DNA from: Malachius bipustulatus
Taxonomy: Eukaryota > Arthropoda > Insecta > Coleoptera > Melyridae
Length of the DNA: 64,000 nt
Direction of reading: 5' to 3'
Assembly: GCA_910589415.1 (NCBI GenBank)
Contig: OU342630.1
Location: forward strand, 67,948,186 to 68,012,185
This document shows positions 23,763-35,289 of this stretch, one piece after another; position 1 is the stretch's first letter, and each line of letters opens with the position of its first letter. The notes beneath the pieces were generated by a model. That model worked only from the letters and a program-made list of their open reading frames with translations, did not search any database and had not been told where the DNA came from. Position numbers and translations under genes: made by a program.

Positions 23763-23834
23763 CTTCCTTTAGAATCTAAAGGAACAAAACAAAACAAAAG
23801 TTTTAGTTTTATCTGATAAAACTAAAACTTTTGT
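23763..23834. repeat. Two adjacent perfect palindromes
   Basis: The first is TTCCTTTAGA-A-TCTAAAGGAA (23763-23783). The second has 20-bp arms, 23794-23813 and 23815-23834, with a one-base loop; its left arm reads ACAAAAGTTTTAGTTTTATC. Ten bases of AC/A-rich sequence separate them. Confidence 0.8.
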
Positions 23835-23850
23835 AAAACTTTCTTAAAAA

Positions 23851-24280
23851 ATAGGTCCGCAACCGCTTCGTTATCTATCTACAGTATGTTTAAATGTGAA
23901 AATTTTTATTTATTTTTTTCTTTTATTTATAGATCCTTGAGGTCGGTCAAACTTTAGTCAAACAGTTAGTCACACAGGGTCATCCTAGCTCTAATTTTCA
24001 AAGGCAGTGCAGAATAAACTGTCAAAAATTAGAAGAAATTGTTTTTTTCTTGTTAATGGTTGCAGATGAAACAAAAAACCTTAAGACGAAATGGGAGAAA
24101 TACAGGAAAAAATATCCCTGTAGACTCTCACAACCATTTGTCATGTTCAATGATGTAAGCCCTAATATTACAAATTTGAGCTAAATATATCAAAAATATG
24201 TGAGCTATAAAGAAAAAACAATTTTTTTTTTCGAAATTTCAGCACCCTATAGATCGGTAACGAAGCGGTTTTGGACCTAT
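23851..24280. mobile_element. MITE with about 25-bp inverted ends
   Basis: The left end ATAGGTCCGCAACCGCTTCG and right end complement ATAGGTCCAAAACCGCTTCG define a 430-bp unit. The inner part has a short + strand reading ETKNLKTKWEKYRKKY of unknown meaning. No target duplication is obvious. Confidence 0.6.
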
Positions 24281-26620
24281 ATTCATACATGAACTTTTAG
24301 GCATACAATAAGCCAAAGATTAACCTCCTTTCGTATGTACCTGGTATTTAGGAACACCTTGTATAGGTACTTCAATCGTGTATATTTTAGGAGGAGAATT
24401 CATAGCTTACTTATTAATAAATAAAAAAATATACAATGTCACACAAAAAGATCGCGCATATTTCTGCTGATTTAAGTTTAATAATGACGTACATTCCCCA
24501 TGCGGTAAGATAATCGACGATCATTCACCCAGTCTAGTCGATCGCAGGTCAGCCAATGAATTAATAAAAGAAAAATTACCGCTTAGATCCAATCGCAATT
24601 CTGAGAGACAAGAAAACACCCCATTGAACGCCTTTATAGCACTGGCAAAACACATGCAAGATGTTAAGGGTACGAACACCTTCGAAGAGTAAACGAAGCA
24701 ATACGATCGTAATTCATTAAGTGTTCTTCGTTTACAGTTTACAAAGCTCCGCACAAGCGGCGAAAGGGCGCCTAAGTTTAAAAATTTTTGACAACTCAAG
24801 AAATGCTTCAGTTCATCAAATTAAAAAAAGCTTTTTACCTAGAGGGTTCAAAATTGGTACGTGACTGTAAAATGAAATATCAACCAATTTTTTTATTTGA
24901 CATTTTACAAAATTTTAAAAACTAATACCAAAAAAAAACCCGTTGTGTACCAAAAAAATACCAGAAAAATGTCAAAAACCGTTATAAAAAAATCTCTTCA
25001 CAGTTAGGGTGCGTTCGATATCATTGTTAAAGCACACTATTAGTGAAATCAAAATTTTCCTTGACCGAGAATAAACAAATTTCCATACGAAGCTAATTTA
25101 ATGTGTGACACTTTGTATAAGTCTTACCATCATTTAGGTCTTTTAGAAGGGTTTTTTATATTATTATAAATCCTACGAATCCTAATACATCATGAAAAGG
25201 ACAATTTAATTTCAAAAATGTAATTTTTGGACGGATAATAATTTTAATACTTTAATACTCTCCCAGAACTCGTACCTACCTATCTACTTTGATAAAAAAG
25301 AAAAAAAAACTTTTAAAAGTTGAATTATGATGAGAAAGCACTCTTAATTTTCTTGCCGGCAGTAACTTAACCTGTAATAAAACTCTCATCTATAGCGTTA
25401 TCTAAAGTCTCAGATGAAATATTCCTAATTTCCGTTCTTATTTTATCTTTCAGATCTTCAACATTATTCCTCGCAAATAATTTACATTTTAGGTGCCCTT
25501 TATGTAATCGTATATCTAACCAAGCGGCGTTATGTCTGGTGACCTATCTTCTTATCCCCGTCCTATATTCATATTCCAGAATGTGTTAGAATTACAGTCT
25601 ACACTATGTGCAGAGGTACAATAAAAGGGACTTTCGCTTGATGATGATATTACATATCCTATTCTTGTATTTACTCGATAGTGACAGGGGATCATCGATA
25701 TTGATACGATAGCTGCTGATTAATTATGAAGATTAATGAAGATTTAGTTAATTTAAATACAAGAATACCAAAGCTGTGGAATTACTTTATCTTGTAGCGA
25801 TTTTCTTATTTCTCAACTCATAAAACTAGAAAATTCGTGTCTTAGGAGCCGTTTATTTTCTCAAAATATTTTAATTTATGTTCAATATTTTCGGAATCTT
25901 TATTACCACCAAATTCCATATAAGTTACATGTCACTGTCATCGACTATTGCGTTATGCGACTTTTACGTGCAATATTCTCAATCACAATACGTTTTGGAT
26001 TAGTATTGTGCGAAGAATAATGAGTATTATTCACTAGGACGAGGCGATTTTGAAACGTCCAAGTGAATAATGGTCATTCTCTCTAAGAAGAAGACGCAAT
26101 TTTTTCTACGTATTTATACAAAATGTTATATTATTTAATAACATACCACTTTATTGTGTAAGAGCTCTGAATCCAAACCTAAGTTAAAACAAGATATAAT
26201 AGATTGGGATTGTGTTGAAGGCGTTCGATGCGGTGATTTCCTGTACCTGCCCAGTTGTGATTGGCTCCAACTGGTGATATTTCTTTGATTACATCACAGG
26301 CTTAGCTGTGCGTGAATCTTCTATTATCTTGCGGCATGAGGAATGTACGTCATTATTAAACTGAACCCGTTGGATAATGAAGGTTTAGATATTATAAATA
26401 GTCGTAGAGAAAAATAGTTATTACACCATTCGTTTGGATAATGGGCTTAATCTGACTTTTATCATAGGTATCTGTATTTGTAATGAATTCTTTCAACATT
26501 AACAAACAAACTGGAATCATAAACTTTTTGTCTTTAGGAATTCGTGTCACATAAGTACGTTATCTCAACCTAAACGACGTTTTTTCCAGCTTGGCAACTA
26601 GCCCAGTCAATTTATTCCTG
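24281..26620. other. Intronic stretch without recognised genes
   Basis: AT-rich intron. The minus-strand ORF at 24521-24799 has no domain that I can name. Nothing else stood out. Confidence 0.5.
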
Positions 26621-27735
26621 ATTCCTTGCAAAAGGTTTTGTATTTCTGATTTTTGGATATGTTGTTAGGACCATTATTGTTAGTAGTAAAATACCAATTT
26701 TGCACCACCGAAAGCCTTGTGCTTCTTGCGCAAAAAAACCGAATCTTTTGCGCATTATTAGATTTTTTACCATTTTGCGCCTCATATCACCCAAGCCTTT
26801 CGCTTCACACAAAAAATTGTGGAACAGATTTCAAAGAAAATGAAATTGGCTGTAATTCAAGCCTAAATTTATTATTGTAGCTAAATTCGTTTTTGAAATA
26901 TAGCTTTTCTGAGATTTTTACTGGTTTTGTTTTTCTCTATAAATAAAGATAATAAACGCAAATCACGCTGTTGTCACTACTGTCTTGCCAAAGGCAAAAG
27001 TATAGATTATCATAAGTAATCATAATAATTGGTGAAGATGTGGATCGGCTGTTGCTTCTCATAGTTTTGAGCTTTTCAGATCAAAAAGGTGTTTTTTCAA
27101 AAAAGTAGTAGAGTTGAATCTGGTTATGCTACGTATTCAAGCTCGCCCTCTTACGAATAAGAAGCGATAAAATATCCACCAGGTATTGTACTATTTGTCC
27201 TTTCTGGCAAGGAAAAACATACTGTGCAGTATACACTTCAGAAAAATCCTCAGTTATTCCAACATGATGTAGTATTTTTGCAAAAAAGTTCTAGTAACAA
27301 AAGCAGGTATGAAAGAAGTCATTTGTTGCTCTATAGATAGGTACGATGATGATGTACACCGTGATAGTTTGAGTAGACTCCGCTACCAGCTTTTTCAAAA
27401 AAATTCAAAAGCAGTAAAATCTTAGAAAATCCCTATTTCAGAAACAACTTAGAGTAATTAATTACAATGACAAAATTAGACTTAAATTACAGTTAAACTT
27501 CTATTATGTTTGAAATATATCCTGTGAAATTTTCTGTGAATCGCATGGTTCGGGTGATATAAGGCGCGAAATTATCAGAAATCTAAAAATTTTGCGCAAA
27601 AATTTCTATTTTTTTGCAGATTGCGCAAAACGCACAAGGCTTTCGTTGGTGGAAAATTGATATTTTACTACTAATATAGTACCTAATGATCTTAACATTT
27701 CCAAAAACACATGTACATGACCTTTTTCAAGGAAT
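26621..27735. mobile_element. Fold-back element of about 1.1 kb
   Basis: Outer arms 26621-26830 and 27520-27735 are imperfect inverted copies: ATTCCTTGCAAAAGGT against ACC..TTTTTCAAGGAAT, then TAGTAGTAAAATA.CAATTTT, the GAAAGCCTTGTGC block, and a shared TTGCGCAAAAA motif that occurs several times. About 690 bp of unrelated sequence lies between the arms. No coding sequence was recognised. Confidence 0.6.
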
Positions 27736-28108
27736 TACCTGTTTTCTTGTATAATTAGATTGGGGTAAACATTGTTGAACAGTCTCTATATTCCATACGT
27801 ATCCGTGACAGTTTTTTATCGAAATTTTAAAAAGGATCGCGTATGCTGCTACGATCACGTAAGCTACCCTGATTGTATATCATTTGCATTTCAAATTGCT
27901 GAATGCCTCCTCAAACTGTCGAACGAAAACGATATCGGGGCAACAGTTGGAACAGTTGCAAGTTCATATTTTATCACTGTTTTTGCAATAGGTACCTAAT
28001 TAAGTATATTCAGATCGGACTGTCACATAAGTTACTGAGGTGTCACTTAAGTTACCAAGACTTTTTTACTTTAATTTTTACGTTAATCAATGGAGATACC
28101 TTACTTTT

Positions 28109-28271
28109 GTCCGTATTCATCAAACTTCAAAATATAACTCTGGGGTTATATTTTGAATTTTCTAACCGCTGATTGGTTTAATGCTCAAAGCCTACGAACG
28201 CTACGAATTTTAAACCAATGACATGTTCCAAAATATAACCCCAGGGGTTAAATATATTGATGAATACGGGC
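28109..28271. mobile_element. Small MITE
   Basis: Inverted ends GTCCGTATTCATCAA and TTGATGAATACGGGC, continuing through CCAAAATATAACCCC-type sequence, enclose 163 bp. The centre holds an AACCAATG / CTGATTGGTTT inverted pair. Non-coding. Confidence 0.7.
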
Positions 28272-29173
28272 CTTTGTAGATCATCAAGATATAGCTCTGA
28301 TTATTTTTCAAAATTTATATGTTATATCGGTTTAAGTAACTAACGTGACGGTAACGTAAGTTACGAAATCTTATAAATCGTAAAATTCAAATTTAAAATT
28401 AGCGCTGTTATTGCTGCTAACCAGTGAGCACTGATTTTTATTTTGTTGACCCTAGGTAAAACGTTTGTATCTACATACATAATTCCAAAGTTGTTAGTTA
28501 AATTTTTTGCCATCTGAAATTTTCATGATAGTCATCAAAATTCTAATAGGTCAACTATTATCCTAATGAATCTTCAGAGATGTCGGTGGCTCAAAAAGTA
28601 GTTAACATTCGTCCTTAAATTATGTAGTTTGCTCATTATACTGGCTGGGGACGTACGTTACATTAAAATTAAAAACGTCTACCTCGTCAACTACTTATGA
28701 CGAATTCCTTATCCTTAATGCTGTTGATGAATCAAAAAGTGGGCGACTAACGATTGTCATCCTTAAATGAGTTGGTTCACTAAAGTTTTTAGAATAATTA
28801 TTGTTCTGTCCCAGTTTACTTTAATCAGGTTAACAGTTGTTACTTTCCTATTTATCTTCCTCTAGTTCATTGTCAAAATAATTACAAAAGAAAATAAGCT
28901 TTGTAAGAATAAGAAATACGTAATGCAAGAGTCGTTTATAAACAAATTAGTGGATATTTTTATGTACCTATCTTTTATTATTAAGCGAATATTTCCAAAA
29001 ATATCCAAAATTATCGTCGAACTTTGTAACGTCGTAAATCCTTTCTGGGATTTTATTTCTTGAGTGGAAGGAATTGGGCTTTGTCATCTGCAGATGCACC
29101 GAAGCCAGGAAGACGGTGCCTATTTTCCTATTTTATTTCTCCATTAATGAATCTAAAATATTTTGACTCTACA

Positions 29174-29958
29174 CAGGGTGAGTCGGTTTTTTGTAGCAGG
29201 ACTTTACCAGTTTATAGAAGACCTCTTTTAGAGAATAAAGTTGTCATAAACTTATGTCTGGAAAAGCATAGAAAAGATAGTCTGTTGAGATTTTATTTTT
29301 CTACGCATAATTTGAACATTTCTCAATATTTTAATTTTATACTAAAAGATTATTTATTTATTTTTCGCTACACAACTTCTACGCCCATGGACTTACAACA
29401 CCTTACTTATCAGCGTTCGATTCCCTGGAGATTTCTTTATTTAGCTATACAAAATCACAGCTTTTTTTAGTTAAAATTTTGTATCTAAAGATAAGAATCA
29501 AATATCCAAAAAATGAGCTTATTTTTGCGTATGATTAAATTTAGACTCAATTTACCCTAAAATTATGGGAAATTTCGAATATTCATTATACAATATACCT
29601 TTTTTTGTGAGAAATCTCTAGGGAATTCAATGCTGAAGTGGATGAGGTCTTGTAAGTCCATGGGCGTAGAAGTTGTTGCGAAAAAGGGGTGATACCCTTT
29701 GTCTACATGAATTTTTTCATTCGTGTTTTTCTTCATTTTGTGTGCTCTAAATTATAATAAATAACCTCTTGGTATAAAATTAAAATATTGAGAAATGCAC
29801 AAGTTATGCGGCGAAAGCTGAAAAAAAATTCAACACCCTGTATATTTAAAAAAGTTTTTCCAGGCCATTGTCTATGGAAACTTTTATTCCTTAAAACAGA
29901 TCTTCTATAAACTGGCGAAGCCCTGCTAAATTTCTATAATTAAAACTAACTCACCCTG
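29174..29958. mobile_element. Long fold-back, CAGGGTG type (B)
   Basis: The left end CAGGGTGAGTCGGTTTT and right end complement CAGGGTGAGTTAGTTTT enclose about 785 bp. Inverted landmarks are CAGTTTATAGAAGA, the AATATTTTAATTTTATAC segment, and CTTCTACGCCCATGGACTTA. An extra CACCCTGTATA motif inside the right arm (about 29834) suggests nesting. Non-coding; the ORF at 29060-29470 runs through the left arm. Confidence 0.75.
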
Positions 29959-30654
29959 TATCATAGATTTAAAAAAAATACTTTTTTGGGAGTGAGGAAG
30001 TGTAACTTTTCACATTCTCATTGTCCATTTTTAATGTCTAATGTCTAAATAGTATTTGATTTTTATTTAAAATTCCATTAAAACTTTCTAGTAAGTATAT
30101 ACTAGGAGTGTACTAGGGATGGCCTAAAAATTAGGGTTACCTCTTCATATATTTTTTCCATTTTCTCTTCAGCAATTGCTGTGTTTGTTATTTTTTGTTT
30201 GTTTGCTCTGAGCTTAATGAAGTCAGGCTACCCCAGCTAAAAGTAGGACGTATGAATAGTCTGTTATTATAGGGGCCCTGCAGTTCTTTATCTTGGTTCT
30301 CGGCTTTCATGGAGCTATTTCTGCGTAGTACGTAATGAGTGCTGTTTATATTCATACGTGAGAAGGTGCTTAAATGTTATGCAACAATCAAAGGAAGACC
30401 TGTAACCTTATACAATAAGACTATTTTGAGAAAGACTTAAAATATACACAATATGCAAGTCTAAATTTAAACATGTTCTTGTAAAATTATTCTTTCTAGT
30501 AAATTTATCAAAACGGATCCCCAGTTCAGTTTGTTATTGAGCACGCCACGCTGACATAAAAAATATGGGGTAGGTAGTGAAAATTAAAAGTTGAAGCTAT
30601 ACACGTGTTAGAATTTGTATGCAGTGCAGTATGTGAACTTGATTGATTATTGTC

Positions 30655-32140
30655 CATGCTATTAGTGATTCTGTGGAGTGCTTTGATAGTGGACATCATA
30701 CGGAGGTGGTTCTGTGTGACCTCAAAAAGCGGTTCGACTGCATATTATGGACTTTAATATTACTGTACAAACTACATCATTTCCAGGTGTAATTGAGACA
30801 CGGTTAAATGTAATTGAGAATAGTCAAATGTAATTCAGAATGCGTCATTTGTAATTGAGAATAGTCAAATGTTTATTTAGAAGAAACAGTAGACCATATG
30901 CTAAAACCAGTATAGTTAATGGTGACTGTGCCCGCGCTGCGTAACACTCGACCACACGTTCCTGTAGTAATTAGGATTTTTATGTATGCATAGTTTTTTT
31001 TATAGTTGAATATGTAAAATTTTTTGAAGTTAAGATTTTATGTAATTCATTTGCATTTTTGACCTATTCTCAATTACAATTTACGAATTCTGAATTACAT
31101 TTGACGCATTCTCAATTACATTTGACGCATTCTAAATTATATTTGACTATTCTCAATTACATTTGAAGCATTCTGAATTACATTTGACTATTCTCAATTA
31201 CAATTTATGCATTCTGAATTACATTTAACGCATTCTCAATTACATTTGACGCATTCTAAATTACATTTGACTATTCTCAATTACATTTGAAGCATTCTGA
31301 ATTACATTTGACTATTCTCAATTACAATTTATGCATTCTGAATTACATTTGACGCATTCTCAATTACATTTGACGCATTCTGAATTACATTTGACTATTC
31401 TCAGTTACATTTGACGCATTCTGAAATTCATTTGAAACAGGTGTAGAAGCTTATGGCAGTAGAGGAGTTTGTCTCAATTTGATGTCTTCCCTGGGTGGTA
31501 TTGTCTAGGCGTATCTCAAAAATGAGAAATAGGCTGTTACCTCAACCACATGGAGTACCCCAGAGATCGATTCTTGGCCCCTTTATTTTTATTCTTATAT
31601 ATAAATGCGCCATCATAGCAAAATATGTTACAGGAGCAAGCAACTTATCTATTATTGGTTGATGATGCAACTTTTTATAGTAGTCACCAGAACGTTGCTA
31701 GGGAAAATATTTACCCAGCAGTAGAGCTGCAGACGTTGGTTTATCCGGAATAAAATGTATTTTTTGATTGTGACAAGCCGCAAGATATTACCCTTTGCCG
31801 CTGCTATAGGAACATTCTCTCTCAAAACCCCATTTGGCTATTGCATGGGCATTAAGATTGATCAGCGTCTCACAAGGTCTCTACTTATGTCAATTCGGTA
31901 TATGCGAAGCAAAAGTCTCTAGTGGCATATACTCGTAAGTTCTGAGATGTTTGATTTCGCCGGTGAGCTTGCATGCCCTTATTTTATGCTTTCACAGATT
32001 TCCATCTTCCATTATGCTATATTGCTTTGGGAAGTGCAAAAGAGCACTGTACGGGTTACGCTTCTAGGAATGGATTGAGGGGGCATTATAGATCACATTT
32101 CAGGTCTCTTAAAGTGCACCGTTCCTGTAGTACATAATAT
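30655..32140 (+). pseudogene. Jockey-like LINE RT relic, split by satellite unit
   Basis: The + strand gives HTEVVLCDLKKRFDCI at about 30697-30745, a decayed form of RT motif A (CDLSKAFDCV). After a 646-bp satellite fold-back the frame region continues with GVEAYGSRG-like sequence, then PHGVPQRSILGPFIFIL at 31547-31600, the conserved GVPQGSILGPLLF motif. The next block keeps LLVDDATF near 31655-31680 as a decayed YADDTT active site, and a C-terminal portion reads RGHYRSHFRSLKVHRSC (about 32078-32130). Many stops are present. Classification as Jockey/CR1-like rests on these motifs. Confidence 0.7.
30784..31445. mobile_element. Satellite-built fold-back with 8-bp duplication
   Basis: CAGGTGTA occurs exactly at 30784-30791 and 31438-31445, bracketing 646 bp that interrupt a LINE relic. 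The left 80 bp carry TGTAATTGAGAATAGTCAAA units. The right ~390 bp (31045-31437) carry the reverse complement units TTTGACTATTCTCAATTACA and TTTGACGCATTCTGAATTAC as a tandem array. The array has a 124-bp higher-order period (landmark GCATTCTG/GAATTCTG at about 31085, 31209, 31333) made of six monomers of about 21 bp. Inverted satellite ends plus an 8-bp duplication resemble Foldback/Galileo-type elements. No coding sequence. Confidence 0.7.
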
Positions 32141-32149
32141 GCATATATA

Positions 32150-33336
32150 CAGGGTGTCCCAATATTCCATGGACATGGAGCAACCACAGATTACTGAGGT
32201 AAAAAAAAGTCGCTCGGACCAAACTTATTTCCATACCAAAGTGCTTCGTTTGTCCGTTAGAGGGCTTCAAAGTCTATTGAAAAATTTAGTTTTTTTGAAA
32301 TAGCTCAAAGTCGGCTGATTCCAATTCGATGAAATTTGGTAGGTCCATTTCTTATTAAAAGTACTAACTTCTGATGTACATGATAATTTGACGGAAACCC
32401 GGGAAGGGGTGAAACTACCCCTACCCTCCATTAAAATCGATCGTAATTGTTGATAGGGTAGCAGGGACGCTGTTCATGTTTTTTTGTTTGAAAGATACAT
32501 CGTTTTAGCCCATTTTTGGTCTCCTACAAAAATCTGTATCTTTCCGAGGTGCTATGTGATAAAATAATTTAGTCGATGACACCTAACCAAAATTTTATTT
32601 CATTCTTTTAATTTGAAATCAAATTTTCAATTGTCAGGTGATTATTTGATCTAATCTCATAAAAGATGTTAAGTATGGTTCGTTTTTTTTTCAGGTGTTT
32701 GTAAACGGTTTTTTTCAAACGCATAAACAGTTTGCAAAACGACGAGGTTCGAAGAAAAGTTAAAATCATTTTTTTGCGCAGGATTGAACTTTCTAGGGTC
32801 CAAACCGGCGCCCACATCGAGCATCTTTTATGAGATTAGATAAAATAATCACCTGACAATTGAAAATTTGATTTCAAATTAAAAGAATGAAATAAAAATT
32901 TAGTTGTCATCGACTAATTTATTTTATCACATAGCACCTCGGAAAGATACAGATTTTTGTAGGAGACAAAAAATGGGCTAAAATGATGTATCTTTCAAAC
33001 AAAAAAACATGAACAGCGTCCCTGCTACCCTATCAACAATTACGATTGATTTTAATGGAGGGTAGGGGTAGTTTCACCCCTTCCCGGGTTTCCGTCAAAT
33101 TATCATGTACATCAGAAGTTAGTACTTTTAATAAGAAATGGACTTACCAAATTTCATCGAATTGGAATCGGCCGACTTTGAGCTATTTCAAAAAAAATAA
33201 AATTTTCAAAAGACTTTGAAGCCCTCTAACGGACAAACGAAGCATTTTGGTATAGAGATAAGTTTGATCCGAGCGACTTTTTTTTACCTCAGTAATCTGT
33301 GGTTGCTCCATGTCCATGGAATATTGGGACACCCTG
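32150..33336. mobile_element. Long fold-back, CAGGGTG type (C), 1.19 kb
   Basis: The ends CAGGGTGTCCCAATATTCCA and complement are flanked by TATA on each side (32146-32149, 33337-33340). Arms of about 519 bp (32150-32668 and 32822-33336) are almost perfectly complementary. The 153-bp spacer on the + strand encodes, at about 32720-32827, a stretch ending RRIELSRVQTGAHIEHLL followed by a stop. This looks like the C-terminus of a mariner-superfamily transposase. I infer that the arms grew from an autonomous transposon whose coding region was lost. Confidence 0.85.
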
Positions 33337-33613
33337 TATATATATATTTCTTTATTTAGAAAACTGTTTAGTTAATACATAACTAAAATGCCTAAACACA
33401 CAGTATAACAAATATTTTTTTTAAATTAACAATTTAAAGAAATTAGTAAATTAATAATTAATAATCCAAGTATATCCAGTTGAAGACCATGAAGAGGAGA
33501 CAGACGCTCTTTTCTTATTGGATGTATGATAATTCGATCAGCAAAATTTTTATCATAGATTTTTTATTTGCTTTTATTGTTTATGATGCAACACTTTATC
33601 AACTGTGTATATA

Positions 33614-34200
33614 CAGGGTGTACCAGCTCGATTTAGACAACGGTAAGGGCCGTGTAGGTCTCGTCAAGACGAAACGTTTTTTTATTTGAAGTTTTTGGAT
33701 TTGGACCTTCGTTGCGGAAATATGGCCGACTTCCGGTTTTTAGTTTTTTGGCTCCAGTTTCGGCAATTTTAGGTTCTCGCCCAAACTGAAACTAGTTTTG
33801 GGAACTCCTTAGCTTCAGTTATACAACTTTCATATTGAAGTCAAGGTTCTATATATCTCTGTTGGATTCAAAATCTTAATTTTTCAATTTGATTCAATTT
33901 GAATTGATTCAAAGACTTAAAATTTAAAGTCTTGGCCATGTCGCCATTTTGAATCCAACAGAGATAGAACCTTGACTTCAATATGAAAGTTGTAACTGAA
34001 GCTAAGGAGTTTCCAAAACTAGTTTCAGTTTGGGCGAGAACCTAAAATTGCCGAAACTGGAGCCAAAAAACTAAAAACCGGAAGTCGGCCATATTTCCGC
34101 AACGAAGGTCCAAATTCAAAAACTTCAAATAAAAAAACGTTTCGTCTTGACGAGACCTACACAACCCTTACCGTTGTCTAAATCGAGCTGGTACACCCTG
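33614..34200. mobile_element. Long fold-back, CAGGGTG type (D), copy 1
   Basis: The ends CAGGGTGTACCAGCTCGATT and complement are flanked by TATA (33610-33613 and 34201-34204). Arms of about 280 bp meet near 33900. Landmarks are CGTTTCGTCTTGACGAGAC, AACTTCAAATAAAAAAACG and TTTTGAATCCAACAGAGAT with complements. It is nearly identical to the element at 35528-36108, with small differences such as extra TATAT near 33850. Non-coding. Confidence 0.9.
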
Positions 34201-34984
34201 TATAAAAGTCAAACGATAATTATATCACACGACAAATACATATAAGGTATTCAGTAAAACATTCAGGACGTAGTGTAAAATTCCGGTAAGCTGCTTATTA
34301 ATTTAATCTGGATAAAGTAGAGTAATAATTTCTTATGCATTTAATCCAAATTAAACTTTAATTACGTATAAATCAATGCTTCTCACGGAACTGATAATGA
34401 TATAACCAATAAGGATGTTAATTGAACAAAGCGTCTTAACGACTTGTACAGAAGGTTTTAATTTTTAAAATTTTTTCTGGATTAAAATTTCTCACAAGAC
34501 TCTATTCGATACAAAGTATAAATTTCAGCTACAGTGACTAGATAAATTACAGTGTAGACAATAATAGAGCCTATAAGCTCCGTTCATCCGCCATTTTGCA
34601 TTTCGGCCAATAGCGTACCTACAAGATAAGAGTATCATGGTCCAATAGAGATGAAGTCATAAATGTCTATATCAGGGAGACGTCAATATGTGACTGGCAC
34701 GATACATCAATTAAATGTTAATTTAATTCGTCATAATTTAAGACCATACACACAGCCCAAATCTTTAATCTCTATTGGCCGATGATACTGCTATCATGTT
34801 ATTGGGGAAGAGACAAAATGGCGACTTCCAATAGAAAAATGGGCACTGTTGTTCTTACTGTTATTTATTCAGTCACTGTAGTTTCAACATGATACTGATT
34901 TGCTCTGTACACTCACAAGCCCTATTCTTTATTTTTATGTTTTTTTTTTGGATCTAAACTAAAAAAAAAACAACTGCCATCAAA

Positions 34985-35135
34985 TTTTCTACAGGGTAAT
35001 ATGTGAAGGCATGCGAAATCACTCCGCGGTTTTCCTATCCCCGTTTTCCAGATAAATTGTTCTTGTAAGTTTTGATGAGCAAATCTTGAAGCTTAAAGAT
35101 GTCGTCGAGGTGACTTTCAAATTTTCGATTTAACA
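34985..35135. repeat. Partial copy of the 39485 fold-back arm
   Basis: CCCCGTTTTCCAGATAAATT, TTCTTGTAAGTTTTGATGAG and CGAGGTGACTTTCAAATTT closely match 39670-39765 of the fold-back at 39485-40905. A CAGGGTAATA motif at 34993 may mark one edge. Confidence 0.55.
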
Positions 35136-35289
35136 ACTCTATTTACCCCCAGTGCAGTATCCCTAAATAATAATTAAAGACCAACTTATAGAAAATTAGA
35201 TAGCAGCATATTAGATAGCTGCATATATCTCGCCCACCAAATGAAACTGGGAAAAGAAAACCAGACCGCTGAGATATTTAGAAGAAGAA

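Noticed and set aside
24521..24799. 92-aa minus ORF as a small protein gene
   Set aside because: No domain, no splice context and no repeat relation could be supported.
31045..31437. Regular short repeats that could suggest a CRISPR array
   Set aside because: Monomers of about 21 bp are contiguous, without unique spacers, and the context is an insect nuclear intron. It is a satellite array.
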